Shown here one piece after another: positions 9,287 to 16,803 of a DNA stretch of 64,000 nt. The stretch's first letter is position 1. Every line of letters starts with the position of its first letter. A program made the position numbers and the translations under genes. Source of the stretch: Ruegeria arenilitoris (GTDB lineage: Bacteria; Pseudomonadota; Alphaproteobacteria; Rhodobacterales; Rhodobacteraceae); assembly GCF_013030985.1 (NCBI RefSeq), contig NZ_WPYP01000005.1, positions 62,001 to 126,000 of the forward strand. The letters are read 5' to 3'. A model generated the notes under the pieces. It saw nothing but the letters and a program-made list of their open reading frames with translations. It did no database searches and had not been told where the DNA came from.

Positions 9287-9631
9287 ATGACCATCACCCG
9301 TATCGAAACCGGCCAACGCATGAGCCGGATCGTCAAGCACAACGGCGTTGCCTACCTATGCGGCCAGACATCGGATGCACCGACGGTCGCTGAACAAACA
9401 CGCGACATCCTGGCTAAGGTTGAAGATCTGCTGGCCAAAACAGGCAGCGACAAGACCCGTATTCTGAAATGCGAAATCTGGCTGGCCGACATGGCAGACT
9501 TTGCCGAGATGAATGCCGTTTGGGACGCCTGGGTGCCCGAAGGCCACGCTCCAGCCCGTGCCTGCGGAGAGTCCAGGCTTGCCCGTAGTGTATTGAAAGT
9601 AGAAATGATTGTTACGGCAGCCTGTGATTGA
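9287..9631 (+). CDS. RidA family enamine/imine deaminase
   Basis: This is a small 114-residue protein of the YjgF/YER057c/UK114 (Rid) family. The GQTSD segment near residue 27, the ILKCEIWLADMADF strand-helix region and the arginine in the PARACGESRL segment near residue 98 fit the family, and the full length is typical. Rid proteins form cytosolic trimers and hydrolyse reactive enamines and imines such as 2-aminoacrylate. As the last gene of this operon it would clear intermediates made by the PLP lyase and by the DadA-like oxidase. Confidence 0.9.
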   Translation: MTITRIETGQRMSRIVKHNGVAYLCGQTSDAPTVAEQTRDILAKVEDLLAKTGSDKTRILKCEIWLADMADFAEMNAVWDAWVPEGHAPARACGESRLARSVLKVEMIVTAACD

Positions 9632-10160
9632 ATCGCTATCGGGGGGAATGAACAAGAATAGTGAAGTGCTATTGGAAATATCGGAACGCTTATCAGATTA
9701 AACCGATTTGTTACGTATCGCCCCACCCCGTCCTCTGATTTTCACCGCGTTGAAAGGTTAGTTCTGTGCAAAATACTCAATTCGGCCAGTGAGCAGCCTT
9801 TTATAATGACTGCTTTGGGCCGGCTGCGGGCGTAGGTCCAGGGGACGTTTCAGCTTCGGATGGTCTGGTAGTCCCTCAGGCCAACGTAGCGCTGGCCAAA
9901 GATGCGATCGCCTCAACGTTGTCGGTCGACAGTTTCTCGGACGGTGCCGTGCTGAACGCGACTGAGCAGGGCACCGACCCGACCTTCACGGGTTCGACCC
10001 GTCGATATTTGCGCCGGTTGCGATCGGCGCAAAACCTGCCGCCTGCCCTGCCTCGGATCCGCCCGATTACCCGTAAGTGCCTCGGTCACTGACATGTAGC
10101 ACAGATCGAGGGCGACGGTTGGTTCGGGTGCCCGCGGTTTCCATGCGGGTTACATTGTTT
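9632..10160. other. Intergenic stretch, no convincing gene
   Basis: These 529 bases separate the converging catabolic operon and the ABC permease gene. A minus-strand frame at 9913-10095 (60 codons) and an Ala/Thr-rich plus-strand frame over the same bases both lack start signals and resemble nothing I can name. The change from AT-rich (9632-9780) to GC-rich sequence (9830 onward) would suit the remains of a decayed gene or element, but I cannot identify one. Confidence 0.35.
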
Positions 10161-12224
10161 TCAGACAGCGTTGTCCAGTTTCACGCCCAGGCGGGCCTGG
10201 ATTTGCTGGCTGAACCCTTGTGTGATGCGGTCGGCAATCATGGCGATGATGGCCATACCGATCCCGGCAGTCATGCCGACCCCGAAATCACCGTCGCCGA
10301 GGCCAATATAGATCTGCTGACCCAGATCATCCGTACCCACCAACGCGGTAATCACCAGCATCGAAATGCCGAACATGATCGTCTGGTTCAGCCCCAACAT
10401 GATCGACGGCACCGCCAGCGGCAGCTTTACCTGCCACAGCAATTGGCGGGGTGTTGTACCAATGGCCGTCGCAGCCTCGATCACATCATGGGGCAGATTG
10501 CGCAGACCGTGCTCGGTGTAGCGGATCGCGGGGACGATCGCATAGACGATGATGGCCAGCAGCGCGGTGAATTCACCGATTTTGAACACCATCACAAAGG
10601 GGATGAGGATCACGAACAACGGCATGGTCTGCAGCGTGTCGATCACCGGCCGCACCATACGAGAAACGGTGTCATTCTCGGACGCCCAGATGCCGATGGC
10701 GCTGCCGAACAGGAAAGACAGCAGCACCCCGACCCCACAAAGATACAGAGAGATGACCGAAGGCTCCCATATCCCGGTCAGCAACAGGAAAGCGACCCCG
10801 GCCAGCGCCCACAGGGCGAGGTTCGTGCCACCAGCCTGCCAGGCCAAAGCGATAATGATTGCACAAAGCGCAACCCACGCCAGACCGGTCAGCCCTGAAT
10901 ACAGAACCAGAGCAAACAGGATCACCCAAAGCGCCGGCAGCACCCGCCTCTTGAAGATCATATACCCCGCTACCGCTGCAACGATCAGCGCGTAGCCAAC
11001 AGTTACAGCCGGGGTCATTGCGAAGCCCCACGTAAAGGGGCTGACAGCCTGTGCCAGGCCGATTTTGATCGGCAACATCAGATAGAACAGCGCCGCCCGC
11101 TTAATCGCCTCAAGCAAGGTGCGGAATTCAACGAAGACCCATTCCAAACCTGCGTTCATCGCCGGGGCCGGGTTCAGGACCCATGCCTCGGGCCAGTCCT
11201 TGAGCGGCGAAAAGACCAGAGCCAACAGCCAAGCCGCACCAAACAGGACGGCGCAGGTTATCCAGCCTGAGGCACCACGCTTTGTCGAATTGGACTGCAC
11301 CGCAAATCCCCATGTGATCCGGTCCAGCACCATCGCCATCAGCGCGATCACGATCCCGGCCAGCAGGCTTTCTCCGAACTGTGCCTTGCGCATGGTCGAC
11401 AGCACTTCCCAGCCGATGTCGTTGGTGCCTCCGATGATCGACGCGATGATGACCATCGACAGCGACGCCATCGTTGTCTGGTTCACCCCCAGCAGGATCT
11501 GCCGTTGCGCCGTCGGCACCCGCACGCGCCAGAACAGCTGCGACGGTGTGGCACCGCTCATCAGACCGGACTCGATCACCTCATCCGGGACACCGCGCAG
11601 GCCGACGATGGTGTTGCGTACCATCGGCGGGAAGGCAAACAGGATCGAGGCGACCAGACCGACAGTTGTGCCAAAACCAAACAGCAAAAGGATCGGCAGC
11701 AGATAGGCAAAAGCGGGCACTGTCTGCATCAGGTCGAGGATCGGCATGATGATCCGATAAGCTCGCTCTGACATGAACCCCCATGTTCCCAGCGCAAAGC
11801 CCAAGGCAACCGCCATCGGGATCGACACAACCACAAGCGCGAAAGAATTCATCGACTGGGTCCAGAACCCGAACGTCACCATGTAAAGCAAGCTGGCAGC
11901 TGTGAAGATCGCCAGCCCCTTGCCCCCGGCCCGTAAGGCCAGAAAGACCCACAGCACGAACCAGGCCGCCCATGGCACCGCGTGCAGCACCGTCTTGGCC
12001 AGCAGGATCGGCCAGTCCAGCAGCCAGGATATGCCTTTGAAGAACCACCCGAAAGTCACGACGAACCACCGCATCGCGGTGTTCATCGGATCAGTGACCG
12101 GCAGGACCAGCGCATCGGGATAGGTCACCAGCGGCCCGAGGCTTTTGGCAAACACAACGCAAACCGCCACCAGAACCGTGACCGCAAGCCAGACCACCAG
12201 CGATCTGTTCAAAGCTGCATCCAT
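10161..12224 (-). CDS. proW: Glycine betaine/proline-type ABC transporter permease, duplicated-domain fusion
   Basis: This inner-membrane permease has about 687 residues, roughly twice the usual ProW length, because two permease domains are fused. Each half carries an EAA-like loop: LMSGATPSQLFWRVRVP near residue 240, and ATAIGTTPRQLLWQVKLP near residue 610. The ATG at 12224 lies 4 nt after the stop of the ATPase gene and was preferred to one at 12260 that overlaps it. One polypeptide could form the whole transmembrane pore. The preceding ATPase and the OpuAC-type binding protein indicate uptake of a quaternary ammonium osmolyte or choline; the exact ligand is inferred. Confidence 0.88.
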   Translation of the reverse strand: MDAALNRSLVVWLAVTVLVAVCVVFAKSLGPLVTYPDALVLPVTDPMNTAMRWFVVTFGWFFKGISWLLDWPILLAKTVLHAVPWAAWFVLWVFLALRAGGKGLAIFTAASLLYMVTFGFWTQSMNSFALVVVSIPMAVALGFALGTWGFMSERAYRIIMPILDLMQTVPAFAYLLPILLLFGFGTTVGLVASILFAFPPMVRNTIVGLRGVPDEVIESGLMSGATPSQLFWRVRVPTAQRQILLGVNQTTMASLSMVIIASIIGGTNDIGWEVLSTMRKAQFGESLLAGIVIALMAMVLDRITWGFAVQSNSTKRGASGWITCAVLFGAAWLLALVFSPLKDWPEAWVLNPAPAMNAGLEWVFVEFRTLLEAIKRAALFYLMLPIKIGLAQAVSPFTWGFAMTPAVTVGYALIVAAVAGYMIFKRRVLPALWVILFALVLYSGLTGLAWVALCAIIIALAWQAGGTNLALWALAGVAFLLLTGIWEPSVISLYLCGVGVLLSFLFGSAIGIWASENDTVSRMVRPVIDTLQTMPLFVILIPFVMVFKIGEFTALLAIIVYAIVPAIRYTEHGLRNLPHDVIEAATAIGTTPRQLLWQVKLPLAVPSIMLGLNQTIMFGISMLVITALVGTDDLGQQIYIGLGDGDFGVGMTAGIGMAIIAMIADRITQGFSQQIQARLGVKLDNAV

Positions 12225-12228
12225 GTCG

Positions 12229-13308
12229 TCAGTCCTTGACCGCAGAGGCGTCCGAGACACCGCTGGCCAAAGCGGCGATCACGTTCTGGCTGGTCATGTG
12301 CACCAGCGCGTTGTCGTCCCGGCGCACCGCAACGCCGCTGTCGTGCGAGGCCAGATAGGGCAGCAGGTCGGCCACGTTGGTCGAGGCCGGAACCTCTTTG
12401 ATCCCTGCGGGCGGGCTATTGTCCGAAGCGACATCGCCTGCGGTCAGGATCAGCTCCCACGGGACGTCATTGGTGAATTCACGAACGTAGTCATCAACCG
12501 GGTTCAGGATCAGATCAACCGGGCGTCCGATCTGAACAACTGCACCGTCCTTCATGATCGCCATCCGGTCGGCGATGCGCAACGCCTCAAGGAAATCGTG
12601 GGTGATGAAGACAATGGATTTGTGCAGTTCCTGCTGCAGCCGCAGGAATTCGTCCTGCATCTGGCGCCGGATCAGCGGGTCAAGCGCGCTGAAAGGTTCA
12701 TCGAGGAACCAGACCTCGGGCTCCACGGCCAGCGACCGGGCAATGCCGACACGCTGCTGCTGACCGCCCGAGAGTTGGCTGGGGAAACTGGCTTCCCGGC
12801 CTTCCAGACCGACAAGCGAGATCACCCGCTCGGCCCGTTCCAGACGCTCCTTGTCGTCCAGACCCTGCAATTTCAGCGGAAACGCCACGTTTTCCAGAAC
12901 ATTCAGATGCGGCATCAGGCCAAAGCTCTGGAACACCATCCCCATCTTGTGCCGACGAATGTCGATCAGCTCTTTCGAGGACGCTTTCAGCAGGTCCTCT
13001 CCATCCAGCAGGATCTCTCCGGCGGTGGGTTCGACCAGGCGGGACAGGCACCGTACGATGGTGGACTTACCCGAGCCCGACAGGCCCATGATCACGAAGA
13101 TTTCGCCCGGCATGACGTCAAAGCTGACATCGGTCGAGGCGACGATGCCGTCGCCCTCGCGAATGCGTTGCGCCAGAGCCTTGGCCTCATCGGGCCCCTG
13201 CCCGGCGACGTCGACGTTTCTGAGATGCTGATCCGCCCCCTTGCCGTAGAGCTTCCAGACATGTTTGCAGGACAGTTTCGGGGTGGTGGTCGGGGAAGAT
13301 GTGGTCAT
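12229..13308 (-). CDS. proV: Glycine betaine/proline ABC transporter ATP-binding protein
   Basis: The protein has 359 residues from the ATG at 13308, which has an AAGG about 10 nt upstream; an in-frame ATG at 13353 would extend it into the gap after proX. The Walker A motif GLSGSGKST, the signature LSGGQQQR and Walker B VWFLDEPFSALD are intact. An H-loop histidine lies in FITHDFLEAL. As in ProV/OpuAA, a region precedes Walker A (through IREGDGIVAS), and the C-terminus holds a short CBS-like regulatory part near residues 270-350. It energises the fused permease encoded just downstream. Confidence 0.92.
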   Translation of the reverse strand: MTTSSPTTTPKLSCKHVWKLYGKGADQHLRNVDVAGQGPDEAKALAQRIREGDGIVASTDVSFDVMPGEIFVIMGLSGSGKSTIVRCLSRLVEPTAGEILLDGEDLLKASSKELIDIRRHKMGMVFQSFGLMPHLNVLENVAFPLKLQGLDDKERLERAERVISLVGLEGREASFPSQLSGGQQQRVGIARSLAVEPEVWFLDEPFSALDPLIRRQMQDEFLRLQQELHKSIVFITHDFLEALRIADRMAIMKDGAVVQIGRPVDLILNPVDDYVREFTNDVPWELILTAGDVASDNSPPAGIKEVPASTNVADLLPYLASHDSGVAVRRDDNALVHMTSQNVIAALASGVSDASAVKD

Positions 13309-13368
13309 TTCGGCAGCCTTGAAAAAGGTGGAGCACGCGAAAACATGCTCCACCGGAGTCAGTGGTGG

Positions 13369-14304
13369 TTATTGCTTTGCGGCTTCAACCCAAGGCTGCC
13401 AGACGTCCTGGTTTGCACCCATCCATTCGGCCACGACCTCTTTCACATCGCGCCCGTTCTGGTCCACTTCCAGGATCAGGGCGTTCTGCACATCGTTGGT
13501 CAGGCTCATCAGCTCGACCATCTTCATCGCGTCCGGGTAGGTCGAGGCGAAATCCTTGGCGACGATCTTGTCGACGGTCGCCTGTTGGAAGCCACAGGCC
13601 TCACCGCGTTTCTGGCTGGTCTCATCACAGGTGCCGTGCGGCGTGTCCCATTCGACCCATTCAACGTCGGTATCCGCAAACACCCAATGCGGCTGCCACA
13701 TCATCATCAGAATCGGCTGTTGGGCGGCAACGGCACTTTTAAGCTCGGCCAGCATCGCGCCTTCCGAACCACCGGGCACCGGTTTGAACGGCAGGTCGAT
13801 CAGTTCAACGAGATCGGCCGAACGGGTTCCCCAGTCCGCCGGATAGGTGATCAGGCGGCCATCGGGGAAGGTGTCCGCAGCGGCAAAGGCCTGTGCGCAG
13901 TCATAAAGCGCCTCATAGGCAGGCAGACCGGGGCACAGATCGGCCATGTATGGGGGGTAAATCCAACCTTCCTGCGGCTCGAGCCCCAGTCCGCCGACAA
14001 CGATGATGTCCCCGGCCTCAACGGCCTTGGGGTAGATATCACCCACGTTGTTGGTCCACAGCTCGGGCTGATAATGCAGGCTGCCTTCTGCAATCGCGGC
14101 CAGCTGCGGCACGGCCCCGGCGGTGACGAATTCGACCTCGTGGCCCAACTCTTCAAACAGCGCCCCTGCGAAATGGGCCGAGATGTGCTGGCCGGTCCAT
14201 TCGTTGACGGCAATCTTGATCGGTTCGGCCAAAGCCGCGCCCGTTGTTAACATGAGCGTGGCGGAAGCCAGCAAGGCGGGCCTCAGTTTGCGTGAGAAAT
14301 TCAT
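13369..14304 (-). CDS. proX: Glycine betaine/proline-type ABC transporter substrate-binding protein
   Basis: This 311-residue secreted protein has a Sec signal peptide (residues 1-26, ending ALAEP) and an OpuAC-type domain. It begins with IKIAVNEWTGQHISAH and is rich in tryptophans, such as those in WTNNVGD, WIYPPY, WGTRS and WQPHWVF, which could form the aromatic cage for trimethylammonium groups. Four cysteines in the mature part suggest disulfides. It is the first gene of the importer operon and is divergent from a TetR regulator. The ligand (glycine betaine, proline betaine or choline) is not fixed by sequence reading. Confidence 0.9.
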   Translation of the reverse strand: MNFSRKLRPALLASATLMLTTGAALAEPIKIAVNEWTGQHISAHFAGALFEELGHEVEFVTAGAVPQLAAIAEGSLHYQPELWTNNVGDIYPKAVEAGDIIVVGGLGLEPQEGWIYPPYMADLCPGLPAYEALYDCAQAFAAADTFPDGRLITYPADWGTRSADLVELIDLPFKPVPGGSEGAMLAELKSAVAAQQPILMMMWQPHWVFADTDVEWVEWDTPHGTCDETSQKRGEACGFQQATVDKIVAKDFASTYPDAMKMVELMSLTNDVQNALILEVDQNGRDVKEVVAEWMGANQDVWQPWVEAAKQ

Positions 14305-14447
14305 GGTTAAACCTCCGTTGGTGCGTTGACCGTTTTCGGCCTTTAGTGTCCGTATCTAAAAAATAGTACGATTGCAGGTAATTTGGTGCATCGGACCGTT
14401 TTTTGTCAACAGTGTTTGTTTTTTGCCTTACCGAATGATACTTTCGC

Positions 14448-15134
14448 ATGCATTACGCTGAGCATGAAAGCGATCCTAACATGAGAAAGCAGACCATCAA
14501 GAACATGCGTCGCAAGCAATTGACCGAGGCGGCGTTTGAAATTCTCAAAACTCATGGAATCGCGGGGACGACCTTTGACAAGGTCGCCAAAGAGGCAGGA
14601 TTGTCCAAAGGTGTTGTTCAACACTATTTCCCCGGCAAAGAAGCTTTGTTCGAGGCCGTACTGCGTGCATCCAATGCCGAAGCCCGCCGGTGTGTGACCG
14701 CGTTATTCACGCATAGCCACACTCCGGCTGAACGGCTTTATGCGATTATTTACGGCAATTTCGCACCGACTCTTTTTCAGCACGAAATCTGCAACTCCTG
14801 GGTTTGCCTGTGCGCAGAGGTGCCGCAAAACGCCCAGTATCTACGCATTCAAAATGTCATCCATTCCCGAATGCGCAGCAACCTGATGAGCGCCTTGCGC
14901 CATATGGTTGAACCGGCCTTGGCCGAACAGATCGCTTTCAATCTGACGGCATTGATCGACGGAATCTGGATGCGGGCTGCCTTGCAGGCACAGCCGATGT
15001 CCTCGACCGAAGCTCTGTCTCATATGGAATTTGCGCTGAGCCGATTGTTCCACGATACGTCTGTCGACAGAGCAGGCTTGCAGACGGCGCGTGAAAAGAT
15101 CGCGCAGGTCAGCGCAATTCTGTTCAAAGTATGA
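14448..15134 (+). CDS. TetR family regulator, BetI-like
   Basis: The protein has 228 residues from the ATG at 14448, or 217 from the ATG at 14481; neither start has a strong ribosome site. The N-terminal helix-turn-helix reads ATTFDKVAKEAGLSKGVVQHYFPGKEALFEA-like (about residues 40-72, given here in part), the pattern of BetI repressors. A BetI-type ligand domain follows with NSWVCLCAEVPQNAQ and IDGIWMRAAL segments. It is divergent from the proXVW-like importer across a 143-bp AT-rich gap, so repression of the importer, relieved by a choline-like ligand, is the natural inference. Confidence 0.88.
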   Translation: MHYAEHESDPNMRKQTIKNMRRKQLTEAAFEILKTHGIAGTTFDKVAKEAGLSKGVVQHYFPGKEALFEAVLRASNAEARRCVTALFTHSHTPAERLYAIIYGNFAPTLFQHEICNSWVCLCAEVPQNAQYLRIQNVIHSRMRSNLMSALRHMVEPALAEQIAFNLTALIDGIWMRAALQAQPMSSTEALSHMEFALSRLFHDTSVDRAGLQTAREKIAQVSAILFKV

Positions 15135-15228
15135 GGGTAACCAACAAGGGTTTGCGGTATTTTCACCGATGGCTTGAGAAACCCTGTCGGGGCGCCCCAG
15201 CTGAAAGTATCAGGGATTTTCGGAACGC

Positions 15229-15426
15229 TTAGCTTGGCCGCACCGCAACAAGAACGACGTCAAGCTCATCCTCAAGGGCCTGCAACTTTTTCAGGTCATC
15301 TTGCGGCAGGTTGGCCGTATCGGCGTCAACAGCGGCAAGCGCGACAACCGGACGTCCGATTTCCTGTTCAAGCGCCCGAACTGCGTTGAGCTTGTCGGCC
15401 TCAAGCGTTGCAAGTGGATAAAGCAT
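15229..15426 (-). CDS. Small conserved-looking protein of unknown function (65 aa)
   Basis: This is a real-looking small gene. The ATG at 15426 has an AGGAGA 7 nt upstream, the best ribosome binding site in the neighbourhood. The product is acidic and mostly helical in appearance, with an internally repeated pattern: LNAVRALEQEIGRPVVAL near residues 13-30 and LKKLQALEDELDVVLVAV near residues 45-62. Each is a leucine/glutamate-rich helix followed by a hydrophobic strand. I recognise no domain and assign no function. It lies between the TetR gene and tRNA-Leu, transcribed from the tRNA side, so it may share the tRNA transcript. Confidence 0.65.
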   Translation of the reverse strand: MLYPLATLEADKLNAVRALEQEIGRPVVALAAVDADTANLPQDDLKKLQALEDELDVVLVAVRPS

Positions 15427-15590
15427 GGCAATCTCCTGTCTACTGATGCTTGGAGTATAGCCGGTTTTTTCGTTTTTGGAGCATTGTTTAACTGCGCATC
15501 ACTTGTCGGCAAACACCAAGACCCAGCGCGTGAAAAGGTGTGGGCCAAAACCGGCCACAAGGAAATCCAATCAAATCTTCCATGAATGAA

Positions 15591-15675
15591 TGGTGCGGGT
15601 GGAGGGACTTGAACCCCCACGCCTTGCGGCGCCAGAACCTAAATCTGGTGCGTCTACCAATTTCGCCACACCCGC
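15591..15675 (-). tRNA. tRNA-Leu (anticodon UAG)
   Basis: On the minus strand the gene starts at 15675 with GCGGGTGTGG and ends at 15591 with an encoded CCA. The acceptor stem pairs GCGGGTG with the 3' CACCCGC. The anticodon stem CCAGA/TCTGG encloses the loop TTTAGGT, giving anticodon TAG. A long variable arm (CGCCGCAAGGCG) follows, as in class II leucine tRNAs, and then the T loop GTTCAAGTC. Length with CCA is 85 nt. Confidence 0.97.
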
Positions 15676-16384
15676 AGTACCGGCCCTGAGCGCCGGATTG
15701 ACGTGCTCAATAACAAAGCCTGTGGTCGAGCGCGAGAGGGAAATTCACCTGCGCGCAATATTATTGAACGCCAACCGGCGGCGATCGAACCTGAAATTTT
15801 GTGGCTACCACAGCACCGCGCCAGGTGCGGGAACAACGATCGGGGTGTTTGTTCGTAACTCGGATCGACGCCTGTCTGAACTTTGGCATTAATTAGAGGG
15901 ATACAGTTAAATCTGGATCACAGACAAAACCGCCATTTTTAAATGCTCACATTAGCGAAATACTCAGCCACATGTTTAACGCGCTTACGTTGAGTAAGGT
16001 GAAGCATCAAAAAATTCACCCAAAGCCCTGGCGGTCAGCACATTGGCCGGTTGGTTCTTATGAATCAGAAGGCCCTCTGAAGCGAGCAAGTAAATCCGTT
16101 TGAATACAGATCTCTACGGCCAGAAAGATGAGCAAAGCAACATTCCCCGAGTGCGTGTGCCCAACGTCACAATGATCCCCGAACCCGGCCGCACGCCCAT
16201 GGGTTGAAACCTTGCACGCGGCTGCGACCATATTTGCGCCACATTTCAACCGCCAAAAAATCTTATTCGCGTCAAAATAACACCGCCTTGCCAGTAATTG
16301 ATGGAGAGCGGGAATTAATGAGTCTTTTCTGCCTTCGGGCGCCGTAAGAGTTTTTTGCTCAACTCGAACACAAGGGTCTTAACC
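15676..16384. other. Intergenic region upstream of the GTPase cluster
   Basis: About 700 bases without a supported gene. It must hold the tRNA-Leu promoter (minus strand, near 15676-15730) and the promoter of the large GTPase/kinase cluster (plus strand). The parts at 15890-16020 and 16255-16330 are AT-rich. A weak sigma70-like pair, TTGCCA at 16288-16293 with an AT-rich hexamer around 16311-16317, is the best promoter candidate I see. Short frames here, including one running through the tRNA antisense, look spurious. Confidence 0.4.
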
Positions 16385-16801
16385 GTGACCAACATGATGA
16401 ACTCTGCCGCTGCTGAGCAAGACGCCGTTGGTCTTGCACGTGAAAGCTTCCTTGGAGAACTGAAGTCCTTGAATCGGGACCACCCGAATACAGGCTTTGG
16501 CGTTTCGTTGCGCACGCATTCTGGGGGGCACTACCTGCTCGCCAATTCTCGTATGCCGCTGCCCAAGACCAAATCCCAGGGTTTTCCGACCGGGCGCCGT
16601 CTGGCCCTGCTGGAAAACAGTGAACAGTTCAGCGCGATCGAAGTGCTTGCCGATTCCCGCGCCTACGAAGAAATCACGCCGGGGGACGAAGCCGCGATTC
16701 TGGGCAACGCTCTGAACCTGATCGCCCGGATCGACATCCTGACCAGCTCTCCTGAAGGTCAGGTCCAACCCCATATTGCCGCCACAGGAACCGGAGGCTA
16801 A
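16385..16801 (+). CDS. Unknown 138-aa protein heading the GTPase cluster
   Basis: I do not recognise this family. The chosen start is GTG at 16385 with AAGGG 8 nt upstream; ATGs at 16394 and 16397 are alternatives with poorer spacing. The protein appears as one alpha/beta domain. A helical segment comes first (residues 10-30), then strands around FGVSLRTHSGGHYLLANSRM, and a C-terminal helix within GDEAAILGNALNLIARIDIL. There is no signal peptide or membrane segment. The stop is 2 nt before the first dynamin-like GTPase gene, so the two are very likely translationally coupled. By position it is a candidate partner or regulator of GTPase A1. Confidence 0.75.
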   Translation: MTNMMNSAAAEQDAVGLARESFLGELKSLNRDHPNTGFGVSLRTHSGGHYLLANSRMPLPKTKSQGFPTGRRLALLENSEQFSAIEVLADSRAYEEITPGDEAAILGNALNLIARIDILTSSPEGQVQPHIAATGTGG

Positions 16802-16803
16802 CC

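Noticed and set aside
9913..10095. Possible insertion-sequence remnant on the minus strand
   Set aside because: It was Arg/Gln-rich and reminiscent of transposase shadow frames, but I could find no terminal repeats, target duplication or recognisable transposase motif.
12145..14250. 701-codon open frame opposite proV/proX
   Set aside because: It is antisense to two intact transporter genes, with low-complexity His/Arg/Gln-rich content typical of shadow frames.
15291..15620. Minus-strand ORF of 109 codons with GVQVPPPAPF start
   Set aside because: It begins in the 3' part of tRNA-Leu and overlaps the better-supported 65-codon gene in another frame.
15590..15892. Plus-strand ORF of 100 codons starting over the tRNA-Leu gene
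   Set aside because: Its N-terminal part (RVEGLEPPRLAAPEPKSGA) is the antisense translation of the tRNA, a well-known false protein; the rest is intergenic.
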